Origin: Taxawa tesnikishii (nom. ined.) | Lineage: Eukaryota > Ascomycota > Dothideomycetes > Dothideales | Direction: 5' to 3' | Assembly: GCA_030247885.1 (NCBI GenBank) | Contig: JAPDRO010000012.1 | Location: 248,001-312,000, forward strand | DNA: 64,000 nucleotides | Shown: in pieces, positions 1 to 14,034 of the stretch | Layout of the letters: each line of letters begins with the position of its first letter | Numbering within the stretch: the first letter of the stretch is position 1 | Made by a program: the position numbers and the translations under genes | The notes under the pieces: generated by a model | The model's input: only the letters and a program-made list of their open reading frames with translations | The model's database searches: none | Told to the model about the DNA's origin: nothing

Positions 1-299
1 CATCGCTTATCTGTTGTATGCGGCTCGCCGTACGCAACTTGTGAGCAAATACTCGGGCTTGTGTCGACTGGCTCGGGAAGAGCTGTTGTTGGATCATATT
101 AGAAGAGGATAAGACAAGGAGATCATACGGAAATGTCGCACAGAAGAAGGAACACAAGATCAAGAACAAGCACAACGTACCGCCCAGGAATAGGGACGAT
201 TGTGTATTGGTGAAGCACTGTACAGTGCCTGAAGAAGACGCTTGCGCGCAGCCTTGCCTGGTGGTATTTGAATCACCAAACCTTGTGACGCCCACGAAC

Positions 300-3200
300 A
301 TGGACTGCGCCGCGCTCTCACCTCAGCATATGAACAATCGTTACGTTCATCTTCAAAATCACTTCAACGATAGTCAGCCGGTCGGTCAGTATGGGCAAAA
401 ACGACGGGTTTTGGAACGAACGGATTCGACCGTGAACCCCAGTACAACCGTTGGCCAGACGCCTTCGCAATTGCATTTCAATCCTCACCAGTATGCATTC
501 CCACCTCAAGGAACGAGTTCTCACTTTCGAGGCAACAACAGCAACATGCGTGCAGAGGTAGCGCGTAATAGCGGTTTGTCGGAGCACATGCTGCGACGGA
601 AGACGCCTAACGGTACGCTTAACGGCGCATACGAAGGTACTCCCACAACGTCAACCCTTTGAAGCATGTGTTACTTCCGGCACAAACTCCAGGAGACTCT
701 TACCAGGAGCATGCGAGCCTTCCGCAAATGGACTCTATGTTGCACCAAATGTCTCCGAGGTATTCGTCAATAGTGAGCATGTATAACCTATCGGTCCCAA
801 GTGCACTTCAGCCATCCTTCAACCACCTTGACCCAACGGCTTCCGGAGCAGAGAACAGAGGACCTTATGGTCCATACTGGCATGATGGTACCTACGTGCC
901 TTATCGTCCTGCCGCATTAAGGGATCCTCGGTTCTATGGGCAGGCCAGTGTGGGCTGGAACACACCAAATGGTCAACTACATCAGAAAGTGTCTTCGTGG
1001 CAAGATGGCAGTCGACAACGTCTGACACCCCATGGTTCTTTGGCCCATTCGTGGCTGCCAAGCAACGCTCCATTCGCCAGCCTGGCTGGAACGCCATCCA
1101 TGCCTCATTCGTTCGGTCTCGGTCATGCTCCGAGTTACGGAACCCCGTAAATCAAAGCGTCCAGTACGGCAGTTTTGGCCCTGTTGCAACACACATGAAC
1201 GCGCCAATGAACCAATTTGCTCTTCCTGACTCCTCTGGCACCTCCTTCGCGCTGAGCGATCCCTTGCTGGAATATGGTCCATCTTCTTCGAACGCACAGC
1301 AAAGAGAAAGAACATTCCACTGGGCATTGCAGCAGTACAGGGACCTGCTAGCCTTCATCCATCACACTAAGAGACAACACCGAGCAAACGGGCCGTTTCA
1401 CAACAATGCGAACAATCATCGACCGACCTTCTTTCCGAAGCCCCCAAGCTTTCGGGCGCACTTCTTCCTATCTCGTCTGCCAGCAAGTCATTTGATCCGA
1501 TAGAACCATCAAGAAGTACCACACAAGCAGGGAAGCAAGACCAGCGATCGACGGATGATTCTGTCTCAGCCACCGACGGGGCTCAAGACTCGAACCCAAA
1601 CGCATTGACACCGAAACCTTCAGCAATCTGGTCTCCTGGCGGACTGCATTTTCAGGATAATGAATATAACAACCAACAGCATCAGTTGGGCGATCAGCGA
1701 CAACTGTGGGGGAATACTATGTCGCGAATGTCTGATAAGCCTCGGACCCTCCGACGCTCCTCTGGAACTATCGTTTCACCCATAGTCCCTCCCTGTCCCC
1801 AAGATGACTCTCCTCCCTCTAGAGCCGCGCACGCGCTTCTCTTGGTATCTAGTCTTTGTCAGGAAACGGATTGGCAGTGGATCGACGGCATGCATCTTGG
1901 TGGCTGTCTGGCCTACGGTCTTGGGAACTATCAAAAAGCATTGAGATGGTACACGAAGGTTCTGGACCTGGACTCCAGGTGCGTTCAGCGGGGTCAAGTG
2001 CTGCACGATACTATCCAAATTGCAACTTACTGACAGTTTGTTCCTTACAGGCATCTCGAAGCGACATCGAATCTTGCCGCTACATTACTGGCTTTGGGGA
2101 GAAGACAAGAGGCTGAACAGCACTGGACGACGGTTGTCAAACTAGCGCCTAATCATTTCGAAGCTGTCGAGCACCTCGTCGGCTTGCTCTGCAACGAACA
2201 GAGGGGTAAAGACGCCATAAAAATCATCGAATACGTTGAGCGTTACCTCAAATACCGGAGAACAAACGACTTGTACAAGGCGGACAGTGAGTGTTCATCT
2301 TCGACAGCGAGCCGCTCGCCTGTTATTTCCGAGCTATCCGACCGCATGGTACACGACTTCGATGCGGATGCTGAGGGATATGGCAAGGATGCCCGAGATT
2401 TGCCGGAAGGTTCGGAGCCAGGCTACGGCTCGAGTGGATACGCGATCCCAGGGTCGGACAACGGACGCATACTTTCTCTGGTTCACGCGAAGGGCAACAT
2501 GCTGTATGCGCTTGGGGACAACGTCAATGCCGCCAAAGCCTTCGAAGATGCGGTATCAATCGCATGTGGCCGAAAGTTCGGCGGCATACAAGGCATCGTC
2601 AAGCATGTTCTGTCCGTGATATCCGCTACACCGGCAGCGGATATGCCGACGCGCTTCGAGCCAGAACTTTCATCTGATCCCGTCCTTCTGATGCCCGAGC
2701 AAGCAGTTCAGACTGCACGTTTGTGCTTTCCGCACTTTGGAGAGCTTCCGGGATTGCAGTACCTTTCCAAAGATCCACAGAGTCTTTCAAGAAAAACTGC
2801 AGTCTCCACTACGAGCAACTCGTTGCTATCTCTGGCGAAGATCTTTCAGGATTCCATGTCTCAAACCTCTCGCAATGCTGTGCTTTCTCAACTGAAATGC
2901 GGCGTGAGAGATATCCTCGCCCTCTACTACCTGTCCCTTTCCCTCCAGCCGAGCCCTTCTACGGCCAACAACGTCGGTATTCTCCTGGCTAGTGTTCAGC
3001 AATCTGCTCCGGCCGCCCAGCATCTCCTGCACTGTCGTACCTTCAAATGCGATATCCCGGGCGTGGTGCCTGGCAGCGGTATTGCGCTCGCGCTGGCGTA
3101 CTACAACTACGGCCTGAACCTCGATGCTCGTCACGCGCACCTCTACACCAATCTGGGTAGCCTTCTTAAAGACATCGGACAACTGGACGCTGCCATCGAC

Positions 3201-5363
3201 ATGTACAAGAGTGCTGTGCGATGCGATCCTAGGTTCGACATAGCACTTGCAAACCTTGCGAATGCAGTCAAAGACAAGGGCAGGATCTCTGAGGCAATCG
3301 AGTTCTACAAGCGAGCCGTTGACGTTAGTCCGGACTTTGCCGAGGCTGTTTGCGGACTTGCCAACGCACTCAACTCGGTTTGCGGCTGGCATGCAAGAGG
3401 TGGCATTGCTGCTAACGGTGGCAAACAAGATCGCTGGCACGTCGACCAGAATGGCATGCTCTTGGATGCGAGAGCTGATGGCGCCTCTAGCTCTGGCTGG
3501 ATCAAGCGGGTGGTTGACATCGTGGCGAAACAGCTCGCTGAGGGCGAACATTGGGGTCGTGGCACACTAACAGATTCCGTTATCGAGGACATCACACGGC
3601 AGGTGACCGTTCTCGACGCCAAACCTGAGGATCTGCAACAAAAATCACAGTCGCTTCGCAAGATCCTCGCCAGCTGGAGCGGCCGGAAATGGGAAGGAGC
3701 CAGGATCATCAGGCTGGTCGAGCGAGCAACCAGGCGGCTTGGTTGGCACTGGTATCAAGACAAGCACATCCGGAAGAAGCAAAGGACGGCGTCAAGTTAC
3801 ATCAGGCCTCAGCTGCCATCCTCACTCACTGTTCCTACCGCACCCACGGTCCTGCCCTTCCATACCTTCACCTGCCCTGTCTCGGCGAAGCAGGTCCGAC
3901 AGATATCGCAACGGAATGGTTTGCGCATTTCGGCTTCTACTTTGCAGTCTCCTTGGCTGCCTTCGCACGTCTACCCGCCACCCGCTCCGCCGAGTCCATT
4001 CTTGCGGGTCGGCTACGTGTCTTCGGACTTTAACAATCACCCCTCGCGCACTTGATGCAGTCCGTCTTCGGCATGCACGATCCTTCTCGTGTCGAGGCCT
4101 ACTGCTATGCCACCACGGCAAGCGACAGTTCAGTACATCGACGGCAGATCGAAGCAGAGGCGCCCGTGTTCCACGACGCGAGCAACTGGTCAGCGGAACG
4201 GCTCGTTAACCAGATCGTGCAGGACGGCATCCACATCCTCGTCAACCTCAATGGTTACACGCGTGGAGCCCGGAACGAGGTCTTCGCTGCTCGACCCGCG
4301 CCGATACAGATGTCTTTCATGGGCTTCGCGGGCACCCTGGGAGCGGAATGGTGTGACTATCTTCTCGCAGACGAAACGGCAGTACCGCCCAGTACACTGC
4401 GTCCATGGCGTCGGAACCTAGATCTAGAGGACGTCGTTGTCGACGAGAACAGCGACGACGGCGACAAGGACGAAGACTGGGTCTACGGCGAGAACATCAT
4501 CTACTGTCGGGACACGTTCTTCTGCTGCGATCACCGGCAGAGCGCGCCCGATTCGCAAGAGAGAAGATTAACTTGGGAGCAAGAGCAAAAAGGCGGTGGC
4601 AGATGCGCAAAGAGCTCTTCCCCACCATCTCCGATGACACGATCATCTTCGGCAACTTCAACCAGCTCTACAAGATCGAGCCCACCACCTTCCGGACCTG
4701 GCTGCGCATTCTGGCGCGCGTGCCCAACAGCATTCTCTGGCTACTCCGCTTCCCGGACCTGGGCGAACACCATCTCAAAGCCACGGCGGCGCACTGGGCC
4801 GGGCCCGAAGTCGCCTCGCGCGTCATCTTCACCGACGTCGCCCCGAAACACATGCACATTTCCCGCGCGAGAGTGTGCGATCTCTTCCTCGACACCGCCG
4901 AGTGCAACGCCCACACCACGGCCGCGGACGTGCTGTGGAGCGGCACGCCCTTGCTCACGCTGCCGAGGTACGAGTACAAAATGTGCTCGCGCATGGCGGC
5001 TTCTATCCTCAAGGGCGCGCTGCCCCCAAACACACGCCCGAGTATGCCTCGGCCGTCAAAGACCTTGTCGCGGGCGATGAAGACGAGTACGAAGAACTGG
5101 CCGTGCGGTTGGGCAATGGTCTGCTGTATCCGAAAGAGGGCGAGGGGGTAGGGAGGGGCAGGGGCCGGTTGGTCGAGTTGAGGAGGTTGTTGACGGAGAG
5201 TAGGTGGGGTAGCGCCTTGTTTGATACCAGACGCTGGGTTAGGGATCTTGAGGACGCGTATCAGGAGGCCTGGAGGAGGTGGGTGGAGGGTGAGGGTGGT
5301 GATATCTGGTTGGACAAGCTACCGCGAGGGGGCATGGTGGTGAAGGAAGTGGGAGAGAAGTAG
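300..5363 (+). CDS. O-GlcNAc transferase-like protein (TPR + GT41 catalytic domain), frame-disrupted in the sequence
   Basis: Predicted UDP-GlcNAc:protein O-GlcNAc transferase (GT41, OGT/SPINDLY-like), which would glycosylate Ser/Thr of nuclear and cytosolic proteins. The first ~500 residues are Ser/Pro/Asn/Gln-rich and look disordered. TPR-like helices follow (for example 3060-3360, with the DARHAHLYTNLGSLLKDIG type of repeat). The split catalytic domain contains the NNHP-LAHLM histidine region near 4035-4055, NFNQLYKI with the expected UDP-binding lysine near 4655-4675, and the DTAECNAHTTAADVLWSGT loop near 4890-4945. One clear intron lies at 1979-2050 (GTGCGT...TTACAG). Coding then switches frame six times, each needing one extra base: near 658-660 (TTT), 1144-1147 (CCCC), 1431-1445, 4040-4043 (CCCC), 4587-4591 (AAAAA) and 5023-5027 (CCCCC). 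With those six bases the model is exactly 1,666 codons. An acidic Asp/Glu insert sits near 4425-4485. The start is the first in-frame ATG; an upstream exon is possible. Confidence 0.85.
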
Positions 5364-6618
5364 AGACCGAGGCGAGAGAGGCATTTGGCGTTTTGGTTGG
5401 GATGGACTTTGGAACTCACCTTTTTTTGCTCCTTGGTGTCAGCGTTGTAGCGTAGATGCGCATATTCCCTTCTTGTTGTCGCGCGAGGTGGGACTCATAG
5501 ACGGTGTGGGCTTTCCGTTTACCAAAATATTTATCATGGCATGACAGCGGGTGCGGGAAAATCGCCGTGGCACGCCATCGAACATTCAACCAGGCCTAGA
5601 ACGAGTCTGTTGCGTCGAGTCGGCAGGTACAGTACAGGACGGGAGGTGTGTGAACACCGTTCGCTTGATGCCACCTTCCAGTCGAGCACTGGAAATTCAC
5701 GCTGGGCTTGATCGCCAGATCTGAGCGCCGCAGCAGGCGTATAGGTGAATGTATGTGGCCCATGTGTTGCTCCGTGGGATAAAGGTAGTTCAATGGCATG
5801 GAGAGCTTGTGTAATTCCAGCATAGCAATGGCGTCTAAACAAGCATGATTGGCGGACAGGATCATGATCATCGGAGTGCTTTATTTGGGTCACAAGAGTA
5901 CGGGTGGGCAGCCGCCTTGTTCGCGACGAAGATGGAGGTGTCACTACACCGACCTGAGTCCAGGCGATATCTAGTATAGCTTACGCATGATATGGCTGCT
6001 GTTCGTCGCAGAAAGGTGGGTTTTCCCCAGTGTGCTCGGTTTCTGTTCTGGCGTTCGGCAGTACCCTCGTAACCCAGTTCGGCGACAGCAACTCGAACAA
6101 ATGGCCGCGACTTCTGCCTCACACTGCCGACGGCGGTCTCGAAGGAACTTTTGAACAAGGCTCACAACCATTCAGCATGGATGCGCTGGGAAGCACACGG
6201 GCCCGGCATGGCGCGCAAGCTCGGTCAGCTCTGCCCAAAGAGACTTGAGCCGACTCTCGCACACGGTAAGATGAAGGGTTCCGACATCGCCAACGCGCCC
6301 GCGGACGTGATCACATGCGTGCTTTCGCTTCGCCATCTGAGAATCATCGACGCCGTTCGAGGTCGGGTCGTGCGACATCTTGTGAGCACTGGGCGCGTGA
6401 GTAGCGGCGTTCAGAATCGGAAATGCCATCTTGCTTCCGCTGTTGCAGGAGATGATGGTGAGCTGTGGCCTCGGGTTTGCCGCAACCGTCCGCCCCGTAT
6501 CATCGATGTCACGGACGAGGGCCTGACCCGGGCATCGGAAGACAGCAATAACAGTCACACGGCTCCACAGGGGCTCGACGGTGTTGACTGCGTATTTGAC
6601 AGCGAGAACACACCTTTG
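5364..6618. other. Intergenic, no supported gene
   Basis: This 1.25 kb lies between the 3' ends of two convergent genes. Short overlapping open frames occur on both strands (for example 6151-6624 +), but none shows a recognisable domain, splice-consistent extension or skewed codon use. I see no tRNA or repeat here. Confidence 0.5.
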
Positions 6619-8514
6619 TTATAATCGACAATCTAACATACAGGAACGGTCGTGACCCCGAACCTTCTCGTAGAAATGGGTCGTCTCATCCCTCGGTTTC
6701 GCGGCTCCGGGCTTACCAGCTGGGCTCACCAGGGACAGGTTGCGCAGGACGTCTGACCCGGCGGCTGGCCCGTCAAACACGATGGCAATCTCCTCAAGGG
6801 TGCGGCCTTTTGTTTCGGGGAATAAAAAGTAGATGGTCGGGATCATGGCTGCCAGGGTGCCGATGTAGACGAAGTAAAATCTCCATGCAATCGCATCCAG
6901 CGCAATGGGGTTGACGTATTCTGTAAAATATGAGTATAGCGATAGACGAAGGGGAACACGATACATGCAGCCCATCGCAGTCAAGCGAACATGGAGAGAT
7001 CGGGAGGGTGACTTACGGTTGAAGAACCCGGCGGCAAACACGACTGTGAGGGTGATGGACAGGCCTTTCGCACGTAAGCGAAACGGCAGGATTTCAACCG
7101 GATACGCAATCGACAGCGGTGTGAAAGCGATGTCATAGAAGCCGAAAAAGACGAACAGAAACGCGACAGTGGCGCTGCCGGCAGCTTTGATCTGATGTTC
7201 GGCGAAAACGGCAGACAATGCTGTGACGACGACGAAGGAGCACAGCATCCCTGACGCCGAGACTAGCCAGAGTGCACGACGGCCAAACCGCTCGGCAGCA
7301 AGAGCGCCGCAGGCGGCTAAGATGGCGTTCCAGACTTGCAGGCCAAGGTTTATGCCGGCCTGGGAGACCGGGTCTGTTATACCGACGGAGCGCAATATCG
7401 GAGCCAGGTAGTACGACACGATGCCTGTATGCATGCTAGATCAGTACGGATCTCCGTTTCATAACTGTATGATCAAGCTGATGCGTACCGTTACCAGCCC
7501 ACTGAATCATGAAGCCGATCGACACACAGATTAGGAGACGGTGCCGATTGCCCTTCGTTTCGAAGAAAGAGAGGAATCCTGTCGTCCGAGCGGCTTCCTT
7601 TTCCTTCTCAATGACCTCGCAGATCTCCTTCATCTCATACTGCACTAGTTCATCCTCACGGTCGCCATTGGCGTGATATTTCGCCAAGATAGCCAGTGCT
7701 TCGTCGCGTCTTCCTCTGGATACAAGCCATCGCTGCAGAAGATTACGTCAGCAAAGGAAAACAGCTGCGATCGATTGACTTTAGCAGTTCTCACCGGTGA
7801 CTCAGGAACAACAGAAAGCCCGATCAACTGAAGGCCGGGAAAGAGAACCTGGAGGAGACAAGGGACCCTCCAGCTCCAGCTATTGTCGATGTAGATGGTG
7901 CCGAGAGTGACACACGCGGAAACGATGGAGCCCCAGTACCAGATGGCCTGGAAGAGATTCGTGACGTTTGCACGATGCCGCGGGTGTGCGATCTCGGTCG
8001 TCAGGGGAGGTGCGGCCGTCTGTGCGAAAGCCAGGCCGACGCCGAGCATCAACCTTGTGCCCAAGAACGCCCAAGGTCCGTTTGTCGCGCACTGGACGAT
8101 GGCTGTAGCAAGCATGAGGGAAGATCCCAGCCCGATCGTGAAGCGCCTGCCGAACCGGTCGCTGACGAACGAGGCCGGGATGAAGGCCGGCAGACCGCCC
8201 AAGCTGATGCCGGCTAGGATCAGCCCGAGGATGGCGGAGCTGATGTTCCCGAGGTTGTTGTTGACTGGGAGGAGTGGTCATTTTGGGGCAGGTCAATGGA
8301 AGGGCGTGGCAGTCGTACATTGGTTGATGGCGAGCAGGCCGTTGATGAGACTGCCGTCGTAGCCATTGGCTGCAGCAGAAGCGAACGTGAGCGCAACGCC
8401 GATGTTGAGGCGCCGTAGACCGGCGTCCTTAGTCCACTCTGGGTTGGTGTTGTTCTTCAAGGTCTTGTAGGTGGCGTTGCCGGAGTCAGAGACTATTCCA
8501 GCGGGACCGCCCAT
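6619..8514 (-). CDS. MFS sugar (hexose/lactose-permease type) transporter
   Basis: Plasma-membrane sugar:proton symporter of the MFS sugar-porter family, 539 residues and about 12 membrane segments after splicing. Family signatures are present: DRFGRR after TM2 (about 8160), PESPRWLVSRGRRDEA across an exon junction (about 7800/7730), FGRRALW (about 7275), PVEILPFRLRAKG (about 7090) and FLFPETKGRTLEE (about 6820), the last diagnostic of sugar porters. Four introns, all GT-AG, read on the minus strand as 8318-8265, 7794-7733, 7488-7425 and 7016-6921. Spliced length is exactly 540 codons with no frameshift. The start chosen is MGGPAGIVS; an in-frame ATG 48 nt upstream (8562) would add a His/Pro-rich tail. 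Substrate cannot be told from sequence. Fungal relatives include hexose, lactose and quinate carriers. Confidence 0.9.
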
Positions 8515-9203
8515 GACGAGGAAGAGAGTCGGATGTGGTTGTGGTGGATGGAAATGATGCAAAGCGCGAAGAGAAACCTCGCTATGCCTTGCAGTCGGCC
8601 AGATGATGTACTGGTGCTGTGTTGCGAGTCTCGTGAACAGAGGGACATGCTGCCCTTTATTTGCGAGTAGGAACAGAGCTGAGGCTGGTATGAGGCCTCG
8701 ATCGGTTGACGGCCGGAATCATGTCTGCTGCGGGACGACGTAGTGCGGGGAATGGCCGAGATGCCAGTTGCGTGTACCGTGTACCGTGTACCGTGTACAG
8801 ATGCAATCTACCCGCAGGCTTGCGGAAGGCGGACAGAGACTACCTGAGGCAAAGTTAAAGGGAAGCAGCGCGTTGTTGTGTTCACGGAAACGAAGGACAG
8901 CGCGGATCGGCGAGTTTCCCGGCAAGACCAGGGGCAGGCCAGCAGGCCGACCGGGAGGATGCCCGGCTGGGTTTTGATTGGCCGGGAAGAATCGTGGGGT
9001 GGTTGATTACCCGGAAACAAGACGCTCCATACATGCAGAACATAACAGGGTGCTCCTATATTGTACACTTTTGATAGCCACACACGTCCCCACCCGTCTA
9101 TACTCATCCGCAGGCACGTGTCTGACACCACAAAAGCTCTGCCGATCCGCCACTCCCCACCCTCACCCTTACGAGAACATCGGTCAAACAGCATCTCTAC
9201 CGC
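8515..9203. other. Intergenic: transporter promoter and AAT 3' flank
   Basis: This stretch holds the upstream region of the sugar transporter and the downstream flank of the aminotransferase gene, which is on the same strand. The only structured element seen is a short perfect tandem repeat (separate entry). No gene is supported. Confidence 0.5.
8771..8798. repeat. Perfect 7-bp tandem repeat, four copies
   Basis: The unit cgtgtac is repeated four times without error, about 260 bp upstream of the sugar transporter start. Each unit contains GTAC and the units create repeated ACCGTG half-sites. It may be a minisatellite or a regulatory cluster; nothing in the sequence decides. Confidence 0.8.
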
Positions 9204-10587
9204 TTAACCCTTGACCTTGTAGATGGCCTCAGCCAACCGTCCCACATTGTCACTTGTGATGCCCGCGACGCTAATACGACCGTCCTTGGTGGCGTAGACA
9301 CTGTGCTCCTTGGCCAGAACTTCCATCTGCTCGGGCTTCAGGCCAGTGTAGGCAAACATTCCGATCTGGTTCGTGATGTGGCTCCAGTCGTGCTTGGAGC
9401 CGAGCTTCTCGAGGTTCTTCTTGAGGAGAGCACGCATCTCAATGATACGGTCGGCCATGCCCTTGACCTCGCCCAGCCACTGCTGGTTGAGCTCAGGGTC
9501 ATTCATGATGGTAGAGGCGATGCGAGCACCGTGAACGGGAGGGTTGGAGTAGAAGGGACGGATGAGGATCTTGATCTGCGAATCGACTCGCTTCTTCTCC
9601 TCAGCGTCGGCGCAGACAATGGAGAAGGCGCCGACACGCTCGCCGTACAATCCCTGAATTTGTGAGCGATAGCCGTACTTGCAAACGAGACAAGAGGACG
9701 TACCATGTTCTTGGCGAATGACTGGGCCAGGCAGATCTGGTGGCCCTCCTTGATGAAGTGGCGCACGGCGAAAGCGTCCTTGTCAGTGTCACCGCTGGCG
9801 AAGCCCTGGTATGCCATGTCGAAGAATGGGTAGTGGCCGCCCTCTTTAACGGCATCGCTGATGGCGCGCCATTGCTCTTCAGTCGGGTCGACGCCGGTGG
9901 GGTTGTGGGCGCAGGCGTGCAGCAGGACGATGCTGCCCTTTGGCATCTTCTTGATATCCTCCACCATTCCCTCAAAGTCCAGACCGATGGTGTCCTTGTT
10001 GTAGTACCTGTACTTCTCCACCTTCAATCCGGAGTCCTTGAACACGGCGTTGTGGTTTGCCCATGAGGGGGTTGGGATGTAGATGGTCTTGTCGCCTGGG
10101 TAGAAGCGCTCGAGGAAGGCGCCTCCTATCCTAAGTGCACCAGTGCCGGAGATGGATTGGGTGATGGCAACGCGGCCCTCCTTCAGGGGCGCAGAGTCGG
10201 GTCCGTAGGCGAGCAGAGCGGCGGCCTTGGTGAAGTCGGGCACACCGGTGATGCCGGCATACTCCTTGTCCAGGTTCTTCTGCACAACGGTCTGTTCGGC
10301 CTTCTTGACGGATGGGAGAACGTAGGGCTTGCCTCTGTCATCGCGGTATGCGCCGACACCTATACTATATGAGCTTGCTGTCTCTACCCATGATTGTGAT
10401 GCCTCTCACCAAGGTTGATCTTGTGCTGGTTGCTGTCTGCCTTGTATGCCTCAGTGATACCAAGGATGGCATCTGGAGGACCTTGAGGCACCTGCGAGAA
10501 GACGGAGGCGGCTCTGACGCTCTGGGCGCGAACAACCGACTGGGCGACGGCGCGGCGCAGTGCGCTGCGAGGGACGGAGGCAAGCAT
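9204..10587 (-). CDS. Aspartate aminotransferase, mitochondrial
   Basis: PLP enzyme interconverting aspartate + 2-oxoglutarate and oxaloacetate + glutamate, a malate-aspartate shuttle component. The first ~30 residues ([18 protein letters not shown]...) are Arg/Ala/Ser-rich without acidic residues, a typical matrix-targeting presequence. Family landmarks are [20 protein letters not shown] at the substrate-binding N-terminus, the HNPTGVDPT loop (about 9900) and the PLP lysine in QSFAKNM (about 9710), followed by GLYGERVG. The last exon gives [15 protein letters not shown] with the substrate-binding Arg. Introns are 10409-10360 and 9703-9654. The second follows two codons after the PLP lysine. 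Spliced length is exactly 428 codons (427 aa), normal for the family, with no frameshift. Confidence 0.95.
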
Positions 10588-11070
10588 TGTGGTGTGTATG
10601 AGGCTATGCGACGAGAAACAAGACGGATTGGGAAGAGGAGGGATGAGGGTAGAATAGTATTGATGCCGAATATGGGCTGCTCGATGGCGTGACACACGTT
10701 GTACGGGATCAATAAAATTACATGGGTAGCTTGAGCTTGGAGGCTGGGGTAGATCAAGGGCCCGATGTCGCACTAAGATAGCCGGCTGAAATTCCCTCAT
10801 TAGGCAGTTCAAGAAACTTCCTCGGATCAGATTAACTTCACCTTGCGCCTTGACCCAGGCGCTGATGAAAGACTGCCTATCAACACAGAGACTCCACGCT
10901 TGCTTTTAGTACATTTCTTCCAAAGCCTCTGCCTGCACCCGTTTCACAACAGCTCTCCTCAGCCCGATTATGCTCCCTGATGGTGGCGTTGTTCTTGCGG
11001 CTGAGCACCGACAATAGCCCTTGTTGCCGTTGCGTCCTGGTCTAGCTGCAAGTGCTTCGTGACGAATCCC
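10588..11070. other. Intergenic between RVB1 3' end and AAT promoter
   Basis: About 480 bp. An open frame continues upstream of the aminotransferase ATG to 10812, but its translation lacks presequence character and homologs start at the Met used here. I treat this as promoter/leader. Nothing else is visible. Confidence 0.5.
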
Positions 11071-13116
<2,046 letters not shown>

Positions 13117-13891
13117 ATGGTGTCCATATTACAGCGCATGCGAAAGCTGCAAACAGTAAGTCGGTCGACACACGGACTGCTAGAGGTGCGATGCTAACAT
13201 CTGGCTCAGAAGGTCGGTCCTGGACTCTGTTCGAAAACGTCGCATACATCATTGACATTCGATACTCGCAGCTACTAGCAATACGTCTTGGTTCCGGTGC
13301 AGCAATCCTCCCCAAGAATGTTTCGAAGGTTCACATGCGGTTCGCCGCGAAGATCGACGGCGGACACATGGGTCCACGGTACGCCTTCTCACCCTCCATC
13401 CCGGGGATACATCTAATAGCACGCGCAGCAAGTTTTGGCGCCATGAACTCGTCCGCCTAAAATACCACAATCCAGCCGTCTCCATGACAGTTGACCGCAC
13501 CGCCGCTTCCCAAGACATCCCCACCATGACCATCTCCTTCGCTCCCGAAAACGCCTCTTTGACCTCTTCTTCGCCAACCGGCGCACCCGTCCCTACCTCG
13601 TCGACATCGGGCGACAAGGCGCCGAGTAATTACACGCCCACGGAGCGGGTCGAGATGATCGATATGAAGAACCGCACAGCCGATGAGATCTTAAGGGATT
13701 TCATGCGCGTCACGAATGCTACGCCGGTGGAGGCTACGGCGGAGGAGAGGGATCAATTGCAAGCGCTCGAGGAGGCGAGGATCAGGAGTTTGAGGGATAG
13801 CAAGACGAGTCAGGAGGTTAGGGCGAAGAAGAAGAGGGAGGAGGCACTGCTGGCGCAGGCGAGGGGTGATATTGCTACGCAGGCCGCGTGA
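13117..13891 (+). CDS. Mitochondrial ribosomal protein, L51/S25/CI-B8 domain (mL61/MRP49-like)
   Basis: Large-subunit mitoribosomal protein of the thioredoxin-like L51/S25/CI-B8 family. Splicing three exons gives MVSILQRMRKLQT, then LLAIRLGSGAAILPKNVSKV, HMRFAAKIDGGHMGPRKFWR and HELVRLKYHNPAV: basic, with the conserved H-M-G-x-R-x-F-W and R-L-K-Y-H-N-P blocks. Introns are 13156-13271 (116 nt, GTAAGT...CGCAG) and 13379-13428 (50 nt). Exon 1 is only 13 codons, too short to appear as an open frame. The C-terminal half (from ~13620) is a charged helix-rich tail ending KKKREEALLAQARGDIATQ. Spliced length is 203 codons with no frameshift. Family membership is sure; assignment to mL61 among the L51/S25 paralogs is less so. 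Confidence 0.85.
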
Positions 13892-14034
13892 GGTGCTGAG
13901 AGCGATAGGAGATTGTAACAAATGTATTTGTGTCGGCATTGGCATTGCATGGCGTCTGGTCAAGAACAGGGGTTGTCCTGAAGGAGAGGGTTTTCGCTGT
14001 AGATATACTATTTCCTTTGGACCGTGTACCACCA

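Noticed and set aside
2826-3551. 241-codon minus-strand frame opposite the OGT gene
   Set aside because: Antisense of TPR coding sequence, with Arg/Ser/Val-rich composition typical of shadows.
300-5363. OGT gene as a pseudogene
   Set aside because: Six breaks would normally suggest decay, but all are one-base homopolymer deficits, no stop or missense decay occurs between them, and essential genes in the window (RVB1, TOM1) show the same pattern.
6151-6624. 157-codon plus-strand frame downstream of OGT
   Set aside because: Irregular composition, no motif, overlapped by opposite-strand frames of similar length.
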